Position numbers and translations under genes: made by a program. 13,854 nt of DNA from Anaerolineales bacterium UBA3082 (GTDB lineage Bacteria > Chloroflexota > Anaerolineae > UBA7937), in the NCBI GenBank assembly GCA_002366595.1, contig DFBK01000026.1:1-13854 (forward strand), written 5' to 3'. Shown piece after piece: positions 1 to 6,482 of this stretch. A model generated the notes under the pieces. That model did no database searches. It was not told where the DNA came from and saw only the letters and a list, made by a program, of their open reading frames with translations. How positions within the stretch are numbered: position 1 is the first letter of the stretch; each line of letters opens with the position of its first letter.

Positions 1-1268
1 ATGAATTCCCGCAAGGGCTTGCTTTGACCCCCCATTCCCAGGGGCTGGAAGCGGTCGCCAGGCTTGCGCCCTCGTAAGATGAGGTCTTGCCCCGCCTGGT
101 CGAGATCGAGATAGCCCTGCCAAGGGTTTTGGTTGCTGAGGGCCTCTTCTTTTCCTCCTTCTCTAGCCAGAACCTCGGTTATCAACCACCATTCGGGCAG
201 AGGGGTCCTCCCCGGCACGGCTATTCTCATCTCCTTCTCGATGAGGGGCATCTCTGGTAGGGGGATCATATCCCCGATAATGAAGGTGTCATAAGATCTG
301 AAGAGGCTCAAACCCCGAGGCAGGGTGACCTCTGTGCCGGCGGGCTTCTCGCCCACGGCGCGCCGCGCCTCTTCGATATGGACCCAATCGATGTTCCGCA
401 GATCGGAGCGGAGGTTGCGGATAGCCCGCCTCAACAGTTGCCGCTGGAGGCTGGGGTGGAGTCCCTTCCAGGCTTTGAGGTCGAAGACCAGGGCGTCCTC
501 GACCTCTCTCACGGCCCTCACCCAGGCCTTTTGCCCTTGGCTGGCCAGGTAGTCGTGGTCATCGGCAATGATGAGGGCCGCACGCCGGATCACCTCCCTG
601 ATGTTAGGGTTGTACTCCTCAAGGAGAGGCAGGAGTTCATGGCGGATCCGGTTACGGTAGTAGGTGGTATCTAGGTTGGAGCGGTCGAAGCGAGGGCTCA
701 GGTGGTGTTCTTGGCAGTAGGCTTCGATCTCCTCTCTGGGGATCTCCAGCAAGGGGCGCACCAGTCTGAGATCGATGCCTGGAAGGGGCCACCGTTGAAC
801 GGGGCGCATGCCTCGTAGGCCCGCTGTCCCCGCTCCTCGCAGCCAGTGCATGATGATCGTCTCCACCTGGTCGTCGGCGTTATGCCCCACGGCCGCAGAA
901 GAAGCGCCCACCCGCTTTGCCACCTCCGCCAAGAAGGTGTATCGCACTTGGCGGGCCGCCTGCTCGATAGCCAGTTTCTCCCTCTCGGCGTAGGCGGGGA
1001 CATCTCGCTTCTCCACGGTGGAAGGAAGCCCCCAACTGGTAGCCAGCCCCTTCACAAATCTGGCGTCCTCGTCGGCCTCTTCCCCTCGAATAGCATGATG
1101 TAGATGAGCCACATGGAGGGCGATGCCCAGTTCCTCCTGCAAGCGGTGGAGAAGATGCAAGAGGCAAAGCGAATCCGGGCCGCCGGAGACGCCTACCACC
1201 ACTCTGTCGCCAGGGTTGAAGATCTCACATTTAGCGATGGTTTGCCGCACTTGGCTGAGGATGTCCAT
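1..1268 (-). CDS. tilS: tRNA(Ile)-lysidine synthase TilS, C-terminus cut by window edge
   Basis: TilS attaches lysine to C34 of the tRNA-Ile CAU anticodon, using ATP, so that the tRNA reads AUA. The reading frame is open on the minus strand from the ATG at 1268-1266 to the left edge (422 codons, no stop), so the last part is missing. Residues 28-33 are SGGPDS, the PP-loop ATP-binding motif that defines the N-type ATP pyrophosphatase fold. This is followed by the VAHLHHAIRGEEAD segment and by GHNADDQVET (about residues 140-150), both typical of TilS. The C-terminal RGRKPGDRFQPLGM segment near residue 405 matches the start of the tRNA-binding C-terminal domain. Full TilS proteins are commonly about 450-480 residues, so perhaps 30-60 are missing. 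An extended -10 promoter lies about 35 bases upstream, and the gene diverges from ffh. Family identity is secure from motifs seen directly. Confidence 0.95.
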   Translation of the reverse strand, partial: MDILSQVRQTIAKCEIFNPGDRVVVGVSGGPDSLCLLHLLHRLQEELGIALHVAHLHHAIRGEEADEDARFVKGLATSWGLPSTVEKRDVPAYAEREKLAIEQAARQVRYTFLAEVAKRVGASSAAVGHNADDQVETIIMHWLRGAGTAGLRGMRPVQRWPLPGIDLRLVRPLLEIPREEIEAYCQEHHLSPRFDRSNLDTTYYRNRIRHELLPLLEEYNPNIREVIRRAALIIADDHDYLASQGQKAWVRAVREVEDALVFDLKAWKGLHPSLQRQLLRRAIRNLRSDLRNIDWVHIEEARRAVGEKPAGTEVTLPRGLSLFRSYDTFIIGDMIPLPEMPLIEKEMRIAVPGRTPLPEWWLITEVLAREGGKEEALSNQNPWQGYLDLDQAGQDLILRGRKPGDRFQPLGMGGQSKPLREF

Positions 1269-1302
1269 ACTTCGCAGTTAGCCTCTCTCTCCCTTGTAAA
1301 TC

Positions 1303-1311
1303 ATTATATCA
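1303..1311 (-). promoter_or_regulatory. Extended -10 promoter for tilS
   Basis: On the minus strand this reads TGATATAAT, a perfect -10 hexamer (TATAAT, complement of 1303-1308) preceded by the TG of an extended -10 element. No good -35 is seen at the usual distance, which is typical of extended -10 promoters. The predicted transcript start near 1296 leaves a short leader before the tilS ATG at 1268. No strong Shine-Dalgarno sequence precedes that ATG. Confidence 0.55.
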
Positions 1312-1408
1312 CACCTTGTCTCTCTTACCACATCTTGGTGTTAACTCGATGATGGCCACCGGACGGCCAGAGGTTGTATACAAAAGCGTGGTGGACTGGA
1401 AAGAGAAG

Positions 1409-1436
1409 GTAGGGCAGGTTTCCAAACCTGCCCTAC
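1409..1436. repeat. Perfect 13-bp palindromic hairpin, REP-like dispersed repeat candidate
   Basis: The arm GTAGGGCAGGTTT (1409-1421) and its exact reverse complement (1424-1436) are separated by two bases. Twenty-six paired bases without a mismatch in an intergenic region is far beyond chance. There is no T-run on either side, so it is not a typical intrinsic terminator, and it lies between two divergent genes where no terminator is needed. Its compact size and symmetry fit a REP-type or MITE-derived dispersed palindrome. No second copy exists in this window, so the repeat status is inferred. Confidence 0.6.
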
Positions 1437-1507
1437 TATAAGCAATCATAGCACACTTTGATCGCCACGTGGGTCTCGCAACCTGACAGCACATCCGTTA
1501 TAGGTCA

Positions 1508-1560
1508 GTAGTTTGATCCCCTAGTCAAGACCTCCTGGCTTGACTAACGGGTTAAACTAC
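1508..1560. repeat. Long imperfect hairpin overlapping the ffh promoter
   Basis: The inner stem TAGTCAAG (1522-1529) pairs perfectly with CTTGACTA (1539-1546). The outer stem, 1508-1519 with 1549-1560, pairs over 12 positions, two of them G-T wobbles. The two stems are joined by a 2x2 internal loop (1520-1521 / 1547-1548). The right arm contains the -35 hexamer and most of the spacer of the ffh promoter. It could be an operator-like dyad, a cruciform, or part of a mobile palindrome. I recognise no known binding site. Confidence 0.5.
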
Positions 1561-1568
1561 CATAGAAT
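1540..1568 (+). promoter_or_regulatory. Sigma-A-type promoter for ffh (and probably rpsP-khpA-rimM)
   Basis: TTGACT (1540-1545) and TAGAAT (1563-1568) each match the housekeeping consensus at five of six positions and are separated by exactly 17 bases. The predicted transcript start near 1575 gives a leader of about 44 bases before the ffh ATG at 1619. No other promoter of similar quality is seen before khpA or rimM, so this one likely drives the whole translation/targeting cluster. Confidence 0.7.
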
Positions 1569-1618
1569 ATCCCTGTCGCTCACGGGGGGCGGCTTTTAGT
1601 GTTGAAGATGGAGCCGGT

Positions 1619-2938
1619 ATGTTCGAGAGTCTGACCGAGAGACTACAAGGGGTCTTCAAGAAGTTAGCCCGCAAGGGGAAACTGAGAGAGCAAGATGTAG
1701 ATGAGGCTCTGCGGGAGGTGAGGCTGGCGCTCCTAGAGGCCGATGTCAACTATCAGGTGGTCAAGCGTTTCGTAGGTCGGGTGCGGGAGCGAGCGGTGGG
1801 GGTGGAGGTGATGAAGAGCCTCAACCCGGCTCAGCAGGTGGTGAAGATAGTGCATGGGGAACTGACTACTATGCTGGGGCAACCGGGGAGGCTCGACCTC
1901 TCGGGCCCTTCGCCCCATACCATCATGTTGGTGGGCCTTCAGGGTTCGGGGAAGACGACTACGGCGGCCAAACTAGCCCTCCACCTGCGCCAGGAGGGAC
2001 AGAGGCCGCTCCTGGTAGCCACGGATACCCGCCGGCCAGCGGCCATGGCCCAGTTGGAGGTTCTAGGCCGGGAACTGGAGATCCCCGTCTATGGTGAGGA
2101 GGGAGGCTCGCCGGTGGCTATATGCGCCCAGGCTCTGGAGAGGGCCCGGAAGGGCGCTTATAGTGTGGCCATTCTGGATACCCAGGGGCGCCTCCATATC
2201 GACCAGAAACTGATGGGTGAGTTGGTGGAGATGAAGGATCGGGTTTCGCCGGATGAGGTGCTGTTGGTAGCCGACGCCATGACCGGACAGGACGCCGTCC
2301 GCCTGGCTCAGGAGTTCCATCAGCAGGTGGGTCTCACAGGGCTCATCTTGACCAAGATCGACGGGGACGCCCGGGGAGGGGCCGCCCTTTCTATCCGGGC
2401 CGTGAGCGGTGTGCCCATCAAGTTCCTGGGCACCGGGGAGAAGCCTTCCGCTCTGGAGGCTTTTCACCCCGATCGCTTAGCCTCCCGTATCCTGGGGATG
2501 GGGGATATTTTGACCCTCATCGAGCGGGCCGAGGCTTCTTTTGAGGAGGAAGAGGCGCGCCGGGTGGAAGAGAAGTTGCGCACTGCCACCTTCGACCTGG
2601 AGGATTTCCGACAACAGTTGCAACAGGTGAAGCGGATGGGGCCTTTGAGTCAACTGATGGAGATGATCCCCGGCTTTGCCAGCCTGAGCCGGCAACTCCC
2701 CCAGGAGGTTACCGATCAACAGATGAAGAAGATCGAGGCTATCATCAACTCCATGACCTCGGAGGAAAGGCGAAACCCTCGAATTATCGGCGGGAGTCGG
2801 AAGCGACGGATCGCTAGGGGTTCGGGGACCACCATCCAAGAGGTGAACCAACTCTTGGGTCAGTTCCGCCAGATGCAGAAACTGATGAAGCGGTTAACAT
2901 TTGGTCGAGTGGATATCTCCTCTATATTTGGTACGTGA
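1619..2938 (+). CDS. ffh: Signal recognition particle GTPase Ffh (SRP54)
   Basis: Ffh binds SRP RNA and the signal sequences of nascent membrane proteins and delivers ribosomes to the membrane receptor FtsY. The 439 residues are full length for the family. The N domain occupies about residues 1-95 (start MFESLTERLQ, standard for Ffh, which supports this ATG). The G domain follows with the P-loop GLQGSGKTT (106-114), DTRRPAA (136-142), the G3 motif (187-191) and TKID (245-248). The methionine-rich M domain runs from about 300 and ends with the conserved RNA-binding segment around 385-415 (SRKRRIARGSGTTIQEVN). One oddity: G3 reads DTQGR where the family almost always has DTAGR. The gene has its own promoter at 1540-1568 and is followed closely by rpsP, khpA and rimM, a classic bacterial arrangement. 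Confidence 0.98.
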   Translation: MFESLTERLQGVFKKLARKGKLREQDVDEALREVRLALLEADVNYQVVKRFVGRVRERAVGVEVMKSLNPAQQVVKIVHGELTTMLGQPGRLDLSGPSPHTIMLVGLQGSGKTTTAAKLALHLRQEGQRPLLVATDTRRPAAMAQLEVLGRELEIPVYGEEGGSPVAICAQALERARKGAYSVAILDTQGRLHIDQKLMGELVEMKDRVSPDEVLLVADAMTGQDAVRLAQEFHQQVGLTGLILTKIDGDARGGAALSIRAVSGVPIKFLGTGEKPSALEAFHPDRLASRILGMGDILTLIERAEASFEEEEARRVEEKLRTATFDLEDFRQQLQQVKRMGPLSQLMEMIPGFASLSRQLPQEVTDQQMKKIEAIINSMTSEERRNPRIIGGSRKRRIARGSGTTIQEVNQLLGQFRQMQKLMKRLTFGRVDISSIFGT

Positions 2939-2960
2939 ACTATCCCTATCCTTATCCCAA

Positions 2961-3000
2961 GGGGATCCCTGCGGGACAGGATCTCCCCAGATACCGGGGA
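2961..3000 (+). promoter_or_regulatory. Possible structured leader before rpsP with two competing hairpins
   Basis: Between the ffh stop and the rpsP start, GGGGATCC (2961-2968) can pair with GGATC-TCCCC (2979-2988, two bases bulged). Alternatively TCCCC (2984-2988) can pair with GGGGA (2996-3000). The two folds share 2984-2988 and so exclude each other, as attenuators and autoregulatory ribosomal-protein leaders often do. This is only a pairing observation; I recognise no known leader family. Confidence 0.25.
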
Positions 3001-3042
3001 CGGTGCCTGTGGGATGGGATGGGAGAAGAAAGGAGTGAGGAA

Positions 3043-3543
3043 TTGGTAAAGATACGTTTGCGTCGTATGGGGGCCAAGAAGCAGCCCCATTACCGGGTGG
3101 TGGTGGCCGATTCTCGGGCGCCCCGGGATGGGAGGTTCATCGAGACCATCGGCTACTATAACCCTCGTACCGAGCCGTCCACGGTACGCATAGATGAGGT
3201 GCGGGCCATATATTGGTTGGAGCGAGGCGCTCAGCCCACCAGGGCTGTGGCTAGACTTCTAACCAAACTGGGTATCTCGGGAAGATGGGCTCTGGCGGAG
3301 GCTGGGAAACCGTTAGAGGAGGTTGTAGTGGCTGAGGTGGCCGAGGCGGAAGTGCCAGCAGATCTGGGCGTAGATGAACTCGGCCTACCGACTCGGGTGA
3401 CGAATATCCTGACCTCGGCGGGGATAACCAAGGTAAGCGAACTAAAAGAAGGGTTGGAGAAAGGCGAACTCTCCAACATCTCCGGCCTAGGCCCCAAATC
3501 CTTGGAGAAGATAAAGAAGATCCTGGAGGAAGGGAGCCTGTGA
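3043..3543 (+). CDS. rpsP: 30S ribosomal protein S16 with a C-terminal RNA polymerase alpha-CTD-like helix-hairpin-helix domain
   Basis: S16 binds 16S rRNA early in assembly of the small subunit. I place the start at TTG 3043, giving MVKIRLRRMGAKKQPHYR, the usual S16 N-terminus, with AGGAG at 3031-3035 seven bases upstream. The frame stays open back to 2935, but that extra 36-residue lead has no S16 character. Residues 1-85 are a complete S16 (GRFIETIGYYNP at about 30-41; GAQPTRAVARLL at 62-73). After an acidic Val/Ala/Glu-rich linker (about 88-106), residues 108-164 resemble the C-terminal domain of RNA polymerase alpha (DELGLPTRV, SGLGPKSLEKIK). R118, N121 and K152 fall at the positions of the alpha-CTD DNA-contact residues (E. 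coli R265, N268, K298). The protein is 166 residues against roughly 80-90 for ordinary S16. S16 identity is certain; the role of the extra domain is unknown. Confidence 0.95.
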   Translation: MVKIRLRRMGAKKQPHYRVVVADSRAPRDGRFIETIGYYNPRTEPSTVRIDEVRAIYWLERGAQPTRAVARLLTKLGISGRWALAEAGKPLEEVVVAEVAEAEVPADLGVDELGLPTRVTNILTSAGITKVSELKEGLEKGELSNISGLGPKSLEKIKKILEEGSL

Positions 3544-3553
3544 GGAGAGGCCT

Positions 3554-3781
3554 ATGAAGGAACTCGTGGAGTATATGGTCAAGTCCCTGGTCGAAAACCC
3601 GGATCAGGTAGAGGTGAGGGAGATAGACGGCACTCGCTCCGTTATCTTCGAGGTGAGGGTGGCTCAGGAGGATATGGGGCGGGTGATAGGGAAGGGGGGG
3701 CGGGTGGCTAACGCTATGCGTACCCTCCTTCGAGTGGCGGCTATTCGACAAGGGAAACGGGCCATCCTGGAGATCGTATAA
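3554..3781 (+). CDS. khpA: KH-domain RNA-binding protein KhpA (YlqC family)
   Basis: This is a single KH domain of 75 residues, the usual length for KhpA. KhpA binds small and messenger RNAs, often as a partner of KhpB/Jag, and affects cell elongation and translation in Gram-positive bacteria. The start MKELVEYMVKSLVENPDQV is characteristic. The VIGKGGR stretch (residues 44-50) provides the GxxG loop that contacts the RNA backbone. The GAGGAG sequence just after the rpsP stop serves as ribosome binding site (start ten bases after that stop). Its place between rpsP and rimM is the classical one for this gene. Confidence is high from motif and context together. Confidence 0.95.
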   Translation: MKELVEYMVKSLVENPDQVEVREIDGTRSVIFEVRVAQEDMGRVIGKGGRVANAMRTLLRVAAIRQGKRAILEIV

Positions 3782-3783
3782 AG

Positions 3784-4350
3784 ATGGCCAGCGACGTCGC
3801 TGGGGAGATAAGTCACTTCTCGCGCCCTAGGAGGTTAGGGGAGCGCCCGGCTCGTAGGGTGCCTCGTTATCTAGTGGTGGGCAAGGTGGTGGCTCCTTGG
3901 GGCACTGGGGGCGAGTTGAAGGTGGCGATCCTCACTGACTTCCCGGACCGTTTTCGGGACTTAAAGAGGGTTTACTTGGGCCATGAACCTTGGATGGTGG
4001 AAGGGCATAGGCGACACGGGAGGTGGCTCATCCTCAAGTTGGAGGGGTGCGCCGATCGCAATAGCGCGGAAAAACTTCGAGGAGAATTGGTGCAGATCCC
4101 CCTGGAGGAAGCGGTCCCCCTCTCGGAAGATGAGTACTATGTCTACCAGATAGTGGGTTTGGAGGTCTGGACGAGGGAGGGGGAGCATCTCGGAAGGGTC
4201 TCGGAGGTCCTTTTCACTGGGGCCAATGAGGTCTATGTAGTGAGGGGAGAGCGAGGCGAGATCCTCGTTCCCGCCATAGAGGATGTGATAAAGGAGGTCG
4301 ATCTGGAGGAGGGAAGGCTCATCATTGAACCCCTGGAAGGGATGTTTTAG
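3784..4350 (+). CDS. rimM: 16S rRNA processing protein RimM
   Basis: RimM assists maturation of the 30S head and contacts ribosomal protein S19. The RimM N-terminal beta-barrel spans about residues 28-108 (VVGKVVAPWGTGGELKV at 31-47), followed by the PRC-barrel from about 117, introduced by DEYYVYQIVGLEV (116-128) and including GANEVYVVRGERGEILVPAI (146-165). The 188 residues fit the family. The ATG at 3784 lies two bases after the khpA stop and adds about 25 basic residues before the conserved domain. A GTG at 3859, giving VPRYLVVGKV, is an alternative start. In most bacteria trmD and rplS follow; here they do not, and a new promoter begins seven bases after the stop. Confidence 0.95.
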   Translation: MASDVAGEISHFSRPRRLGERPARRVPRYLVVGKVVAPWGTGGELKVAILTDFPDRFRDLKRVYLGHEPWMVEGHRRHGRWLILKLEGCADRNSAEKLRGELVQIPLEEAVPLSEDEYYVYQIVGLEVWTREGEHLGRVSEVLFTGANEVYVVRGERGEILVPAIEDVIKEVDLEEGRLIIEPLEGMF

Positions 4351-4356
4351 TCCGTC

Positions 4357-4386
4357 TTGACAAAGGGCCAGCCGTAATGGTATGCT
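4357..4386 (+). promoter_or_regulatory. Sigma-A-type promoter downstream of rimM
   Basis: A perfect -35 TTGACA (4357-4362) is followed after 18 bases by TATGCT (4381-4386), with ATGG immediately before the -10. The candidate promoter at 13634-13662 has the same ATGG-TAT arrangement. The predicted start near 4393 would produce a leader of about 116 bases before the gene at 4509. The promoter separates the unrecognised gene from the ffh-rimM operon. Confidence 0.65.
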
Positions 4387-4392
4387 GAGGCA

Positions 4393-4508
4393 AGAATCTA
4401 GGGCTTTTGGCCAGACCAGTACTGATGCGACGGAAAGAGCCCTATACTACAGTCGCCGGACGAGGGGGATGATTGAGGTGATCGAGTCCGGGGAGGAGGG
4501 CACAATCC
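4393..4508 (+). promoter_or_regulatory. Structured 5' leader of the gene at 4509, with two tiny overlapping reading frames
   Basis: The leader can form a 10-bp stem (4399-4408 with 4435-4444, one G-T wobble, 26-base loop) and a second stem CCGGAC/GTCCGG (4456-4461 with 4486-4491). The right arm of the second stem abuts the strong Shine-Dalgarno stretch GGAGGAGG at 4492-4499, so folding could affect ribosome access. Two tiny reading frames overlap as ATGA: ATG 4425 to TGA 4472 (MRRKEPYTTVAGRGG) and ATG 4469 to TGA 4525 (MIEVIESGEEGTIHAYVW). The second runs into the start of the gene at 4509. They could be leader peptides, remnants of a disrupted gene, or chance. I cannot assign a known riboswitch class. 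Confidence 0.4.
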
Positions 4509-5258
4509 ATGCTTACGTTTGGTGAACTTGCTTGGACAGCCTATATCTACGCCATCGTCACGAAAGGAGACAAGACCTACTGGGAAGTGGAACAATCGAG
4601 AGAGTCAATAGACGATTTCGTTAGAGCACCAACGAAATCTAAGATCAAGGATATCGAAAACATAGTCGTTAAGCAGTTCCTGACCGGCTGGGGACTGTGC
4701 CGGATTTCTGGACAGAAGACATGGGGAATAGCGACCAGAATAGAGCATGAGTTGGAGAAACTAGATGCAGCGGAGAGAGATTTCTTATCTCGTCTGTCGA
4801 TTGGCAATGTTGGGGCAGGTCGCCTTTCTGACAACTATGCGACTATCATCAAGAACCTTTACAACGCCCTCCGTTCCATTGATGGCTGTGGCCCGACTGC
4901 GGTCTCCAAGATTCTCTTCTTACTCTTCCCGAAACTTTTTATGATGTGGGACGAGCCCATTCGCGCTTATCTGAGGAGAAGTGAGTCGCCTATACCAAAG
5001 GATGACGGGAAAGGCTACGTGGCCTTCCTGCGTCTTGGGGGACAGGTGGCCAAAAGCGTCAGAGACGACTACAGGGATAGCCTGGGCCGAAGAGATAGAC
5101 CTGAAGACTATCTATCCGGCAAACTGTATGCCGAAAGAAATACCAAAACTCTCGCCAAGTACCTGGACGAATATCTCTGGATAAAGATCACAAAAGAGGT
5201 AATGCTGTCTGATCTCTTGCCTCCTCCGGAGTGGCTCATCGCTTTGGCTCACTCGTGA
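4509..5258 (+). CDS. Unrecognised protein with a helix-hairpin-helix-like, DNA-glycosylase-fold-like motif
   Basis: I do not recognise a named family. The 249-residue protein is soluble, without signal peptide or membrane segments. Residues 123-136 (SIDGCGPTAVSKIL) look like a helix-hairpin-helix of the kind in HhH-GPD glycosylases. They are followed by LLFPKLFMMWDEPIRAYL (138-155), a pattern I associate with uncharacterised proteins of glycosylase-like fold, and the C-terminal part has an all-helical look (NTKTLAKYLDEYLWI at 211-225). I do not see the catalytic Asp/Lys pair of an active glycosylase with confidence. The start is supported by GGAGGAGG nine bases upstream. Base composition is visibly lower in G+C than the flanking genes, and the gene has its own promoter and structured leader where trmD-rplS would be expected. 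That suggests acquisition by transfer. Any DNA-related role is inference. Confidence 0.75.
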   Translation: MLTFGELAWTAYIYAIVTKGDKTYWEVEQSRESIDDFVRAPTKSKIKDIENIVVKQFLTGWGLCRISGQKTWGIATRIEHELEKLDAAERDFLSRLSIGNVGAGRLSDNYATIIKNLYNALRSIDGCGPTAVSKILFLLFPKLFMMWDEPIRAYLRRSESPIPKDDGKGYVAFLRLGGQVAKSVRDDYRDSLGRRDRPEDYLSGKLYAERNTKTLAKYLDEYLWIKITKEVMLSDLLPPPEWLIALAHS

Positions 5259-5362
5259 TGGCAGTTGTTCAATGTTGAAGCAAGGGACGAGAGCATTGCC
5301 CTAGTTCGTTGTTCATTTTTGGGGAAGCCTTACGTGAGTACCCGACATTTGTGGGTGGTAGG

Positions 5363-6475
5363 GTGGCAGATTTGAAGTACTGGATCGGCTTCAATTTGGT
5401 TCCGGGCATCGGGCCAGCACGTTTGAGGGCGCTTTTGGAGCATTTCGGCGATCTCGAGAGCGCTTGGCAGGCGGAAGCCCGGGAGTTGAGGGAAGCAGGG
5501 CTAGATAGACGCTCTTTGGAGAGCCTTATCTCTACTCGCAAGGAGATCTCCCTCGAGGAGGAGGAGGCCAAGGTGGCCCAGGTTGGAGCCAAGGCCATCA
5601 CCTGGGAAGATGAAAACTACCCCCCGCGGCTGCGTCATATCCACAACCCGCCGCCCCTTCTCTATGTGAAGGGGGAGATCCTCCCCCGGGACGAGTGGGC
5701 GGTGGCGGTAGTGGGCACTCGGAACCCCAGCCACTACGGTAAGCAGGTAGTAGACCAAATAGCCGGAGATCTGGCCCGGAACGGGATTACGGTGATAAGC
5801 GGCCTGGCGCGAGGGATCGATTCTTTGGCCCATCGCGCCGCCTTGGAGGCGGGGGGCCGGACCATAGCCGTCCTGGGGTCTGGCATAGACATCATCTACC
5901 CCGCCGAACATACTAAACTGGCCCAGGCTATCGTAGAAGAGGGAGCCTTGGTCACCGAGTACCCTCTAGGTACCCCTCCTGAGGGGGGAAATTTCCCGCC
6001 TCGCAACCGGATCATAAGCGGTCTAGGTTTAGGCTCAGTGATCGTGGAGGCTGGCGAGCGGAGCGGGGCCCTCATCACCGCTGACTACACTTTAGAGCAG
6101 GGGCGGGAACTCTTTGCTGTGCCGGGGAATATCGTGGCCAGAAAAAGCCGGGGCACGAACAGGCTCATCCAAGAAGGGGGGGCGAAACTGATCCTCTCGG
6201 TGGAGGATATAATGGAGGAGTTGAACTTAACCATGATCGAAGAGCACCGAGAGGTACAAGAGATCCTCCCCGAGAATGAGACCGAATCTACGATCCTTGG
6301 CCTCATCTCCCAGGAGCCGGTGCATGTGGATGAGATAGGTCGCCAGAGCGGTTTGCCCATCGCCCAGGTGACGAGCACTCTGGCCCTGATGGAACTGAAG
6401 GGGTTAGTGCGCCAGGTGGGGGGGATGAACTACGTTCTGGCGCGGGAAGCAAAAGTTAGATATGTTGTCGATTGA
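5363..6475 (+). CDS. dprA: DNA processing protein DprA (Smf)
   Basis: DprA binds incoming single-stranded DNA during natural transformation and loads RecA; it is also kept in many species not known to be competent. The order is an N-terminal helix-hairpin-helix (FNLVPGIGPARLRALLEHFG, about residues 10-29), the Rossmann-like DNA_processg_A domain (VVGTRNPSHYG 116-126, SGLARGID 146-153, FPPRNRIISGL 211-221, then EAGERSGALITA) and a C-terminal winged helix (about 307-360). The total of about 370 residues is typical. I favour GTG 5363 (VADLKYWIGF) as the start; the frame stays open back to TTG 5309, but the extra 18 residues have no family character and no ribosome binding site. The gene overlaps the longest possible manC start at its 3' end. 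Translation initiation is the least certain point; family identity is clear. Confidence 0.93.
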   Translation: MADLKYWIGFNLVPGIGPARLRALLEHFGDLESAWQAEARELREAGLDRRSLESLISTRKEISLEEEEAKVAQVGAKAITWEDENYPPRLRHIHNPPPLLYVKGEILPRDEWAVAVVGTRNPSHYGKQVVDQIAGDLARNGITVISGLARGIDSLAHRAALEAGGRTIAVLGSGIDIIYPAEHTKLAQAIVEEGALVTEYPLGTPPEGGNFPPRNRIISGLGLGSVIVEAGERSGALITADYTLEQGRELFAVPGNIVARKSRGTNRLIQEGGAKLILSVEDIMEELNLTMIEEHREVQEILPENETESTILGLISQEPVHVDEIGRQSGLPIAQVTSTLALMELKGLVRQVGGMNYVLAREAKVRYVVD

Positions 6476-6482
6476 GACCAAG

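Noticed and set aside
378..1352. Several plus- and minus-strand open frames in the left 1.3 kb
   Set aside because: They overlap the long minus-strand tilS frame, which carries the SGGPDS PP-loop and is open to the window edge.
1374..1383. TTGTATACAA, a 10-bp palindrome like GntR/FadR-type operators
   Set aside because: A 10-bp palindrome is expected several times by chance in a window of this size. It is a single copy, not near a promoter element, and no GntR gene is present.
2935..3042. Longer rpsP start at 2935
   Set aside because: The 36 extra residues are unlike any S16 N-terminus. TTG 3043 has a well-placed AGGAG and gives the canonical MVKIRLRRMG start.
4421..4445. CTGATG...GAAAG, superficially like a hammerhead ribozyme core
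   Set aside because: The conserved A after CUGANG is replaced by C, and the three required stems around the core cannot be drawn.
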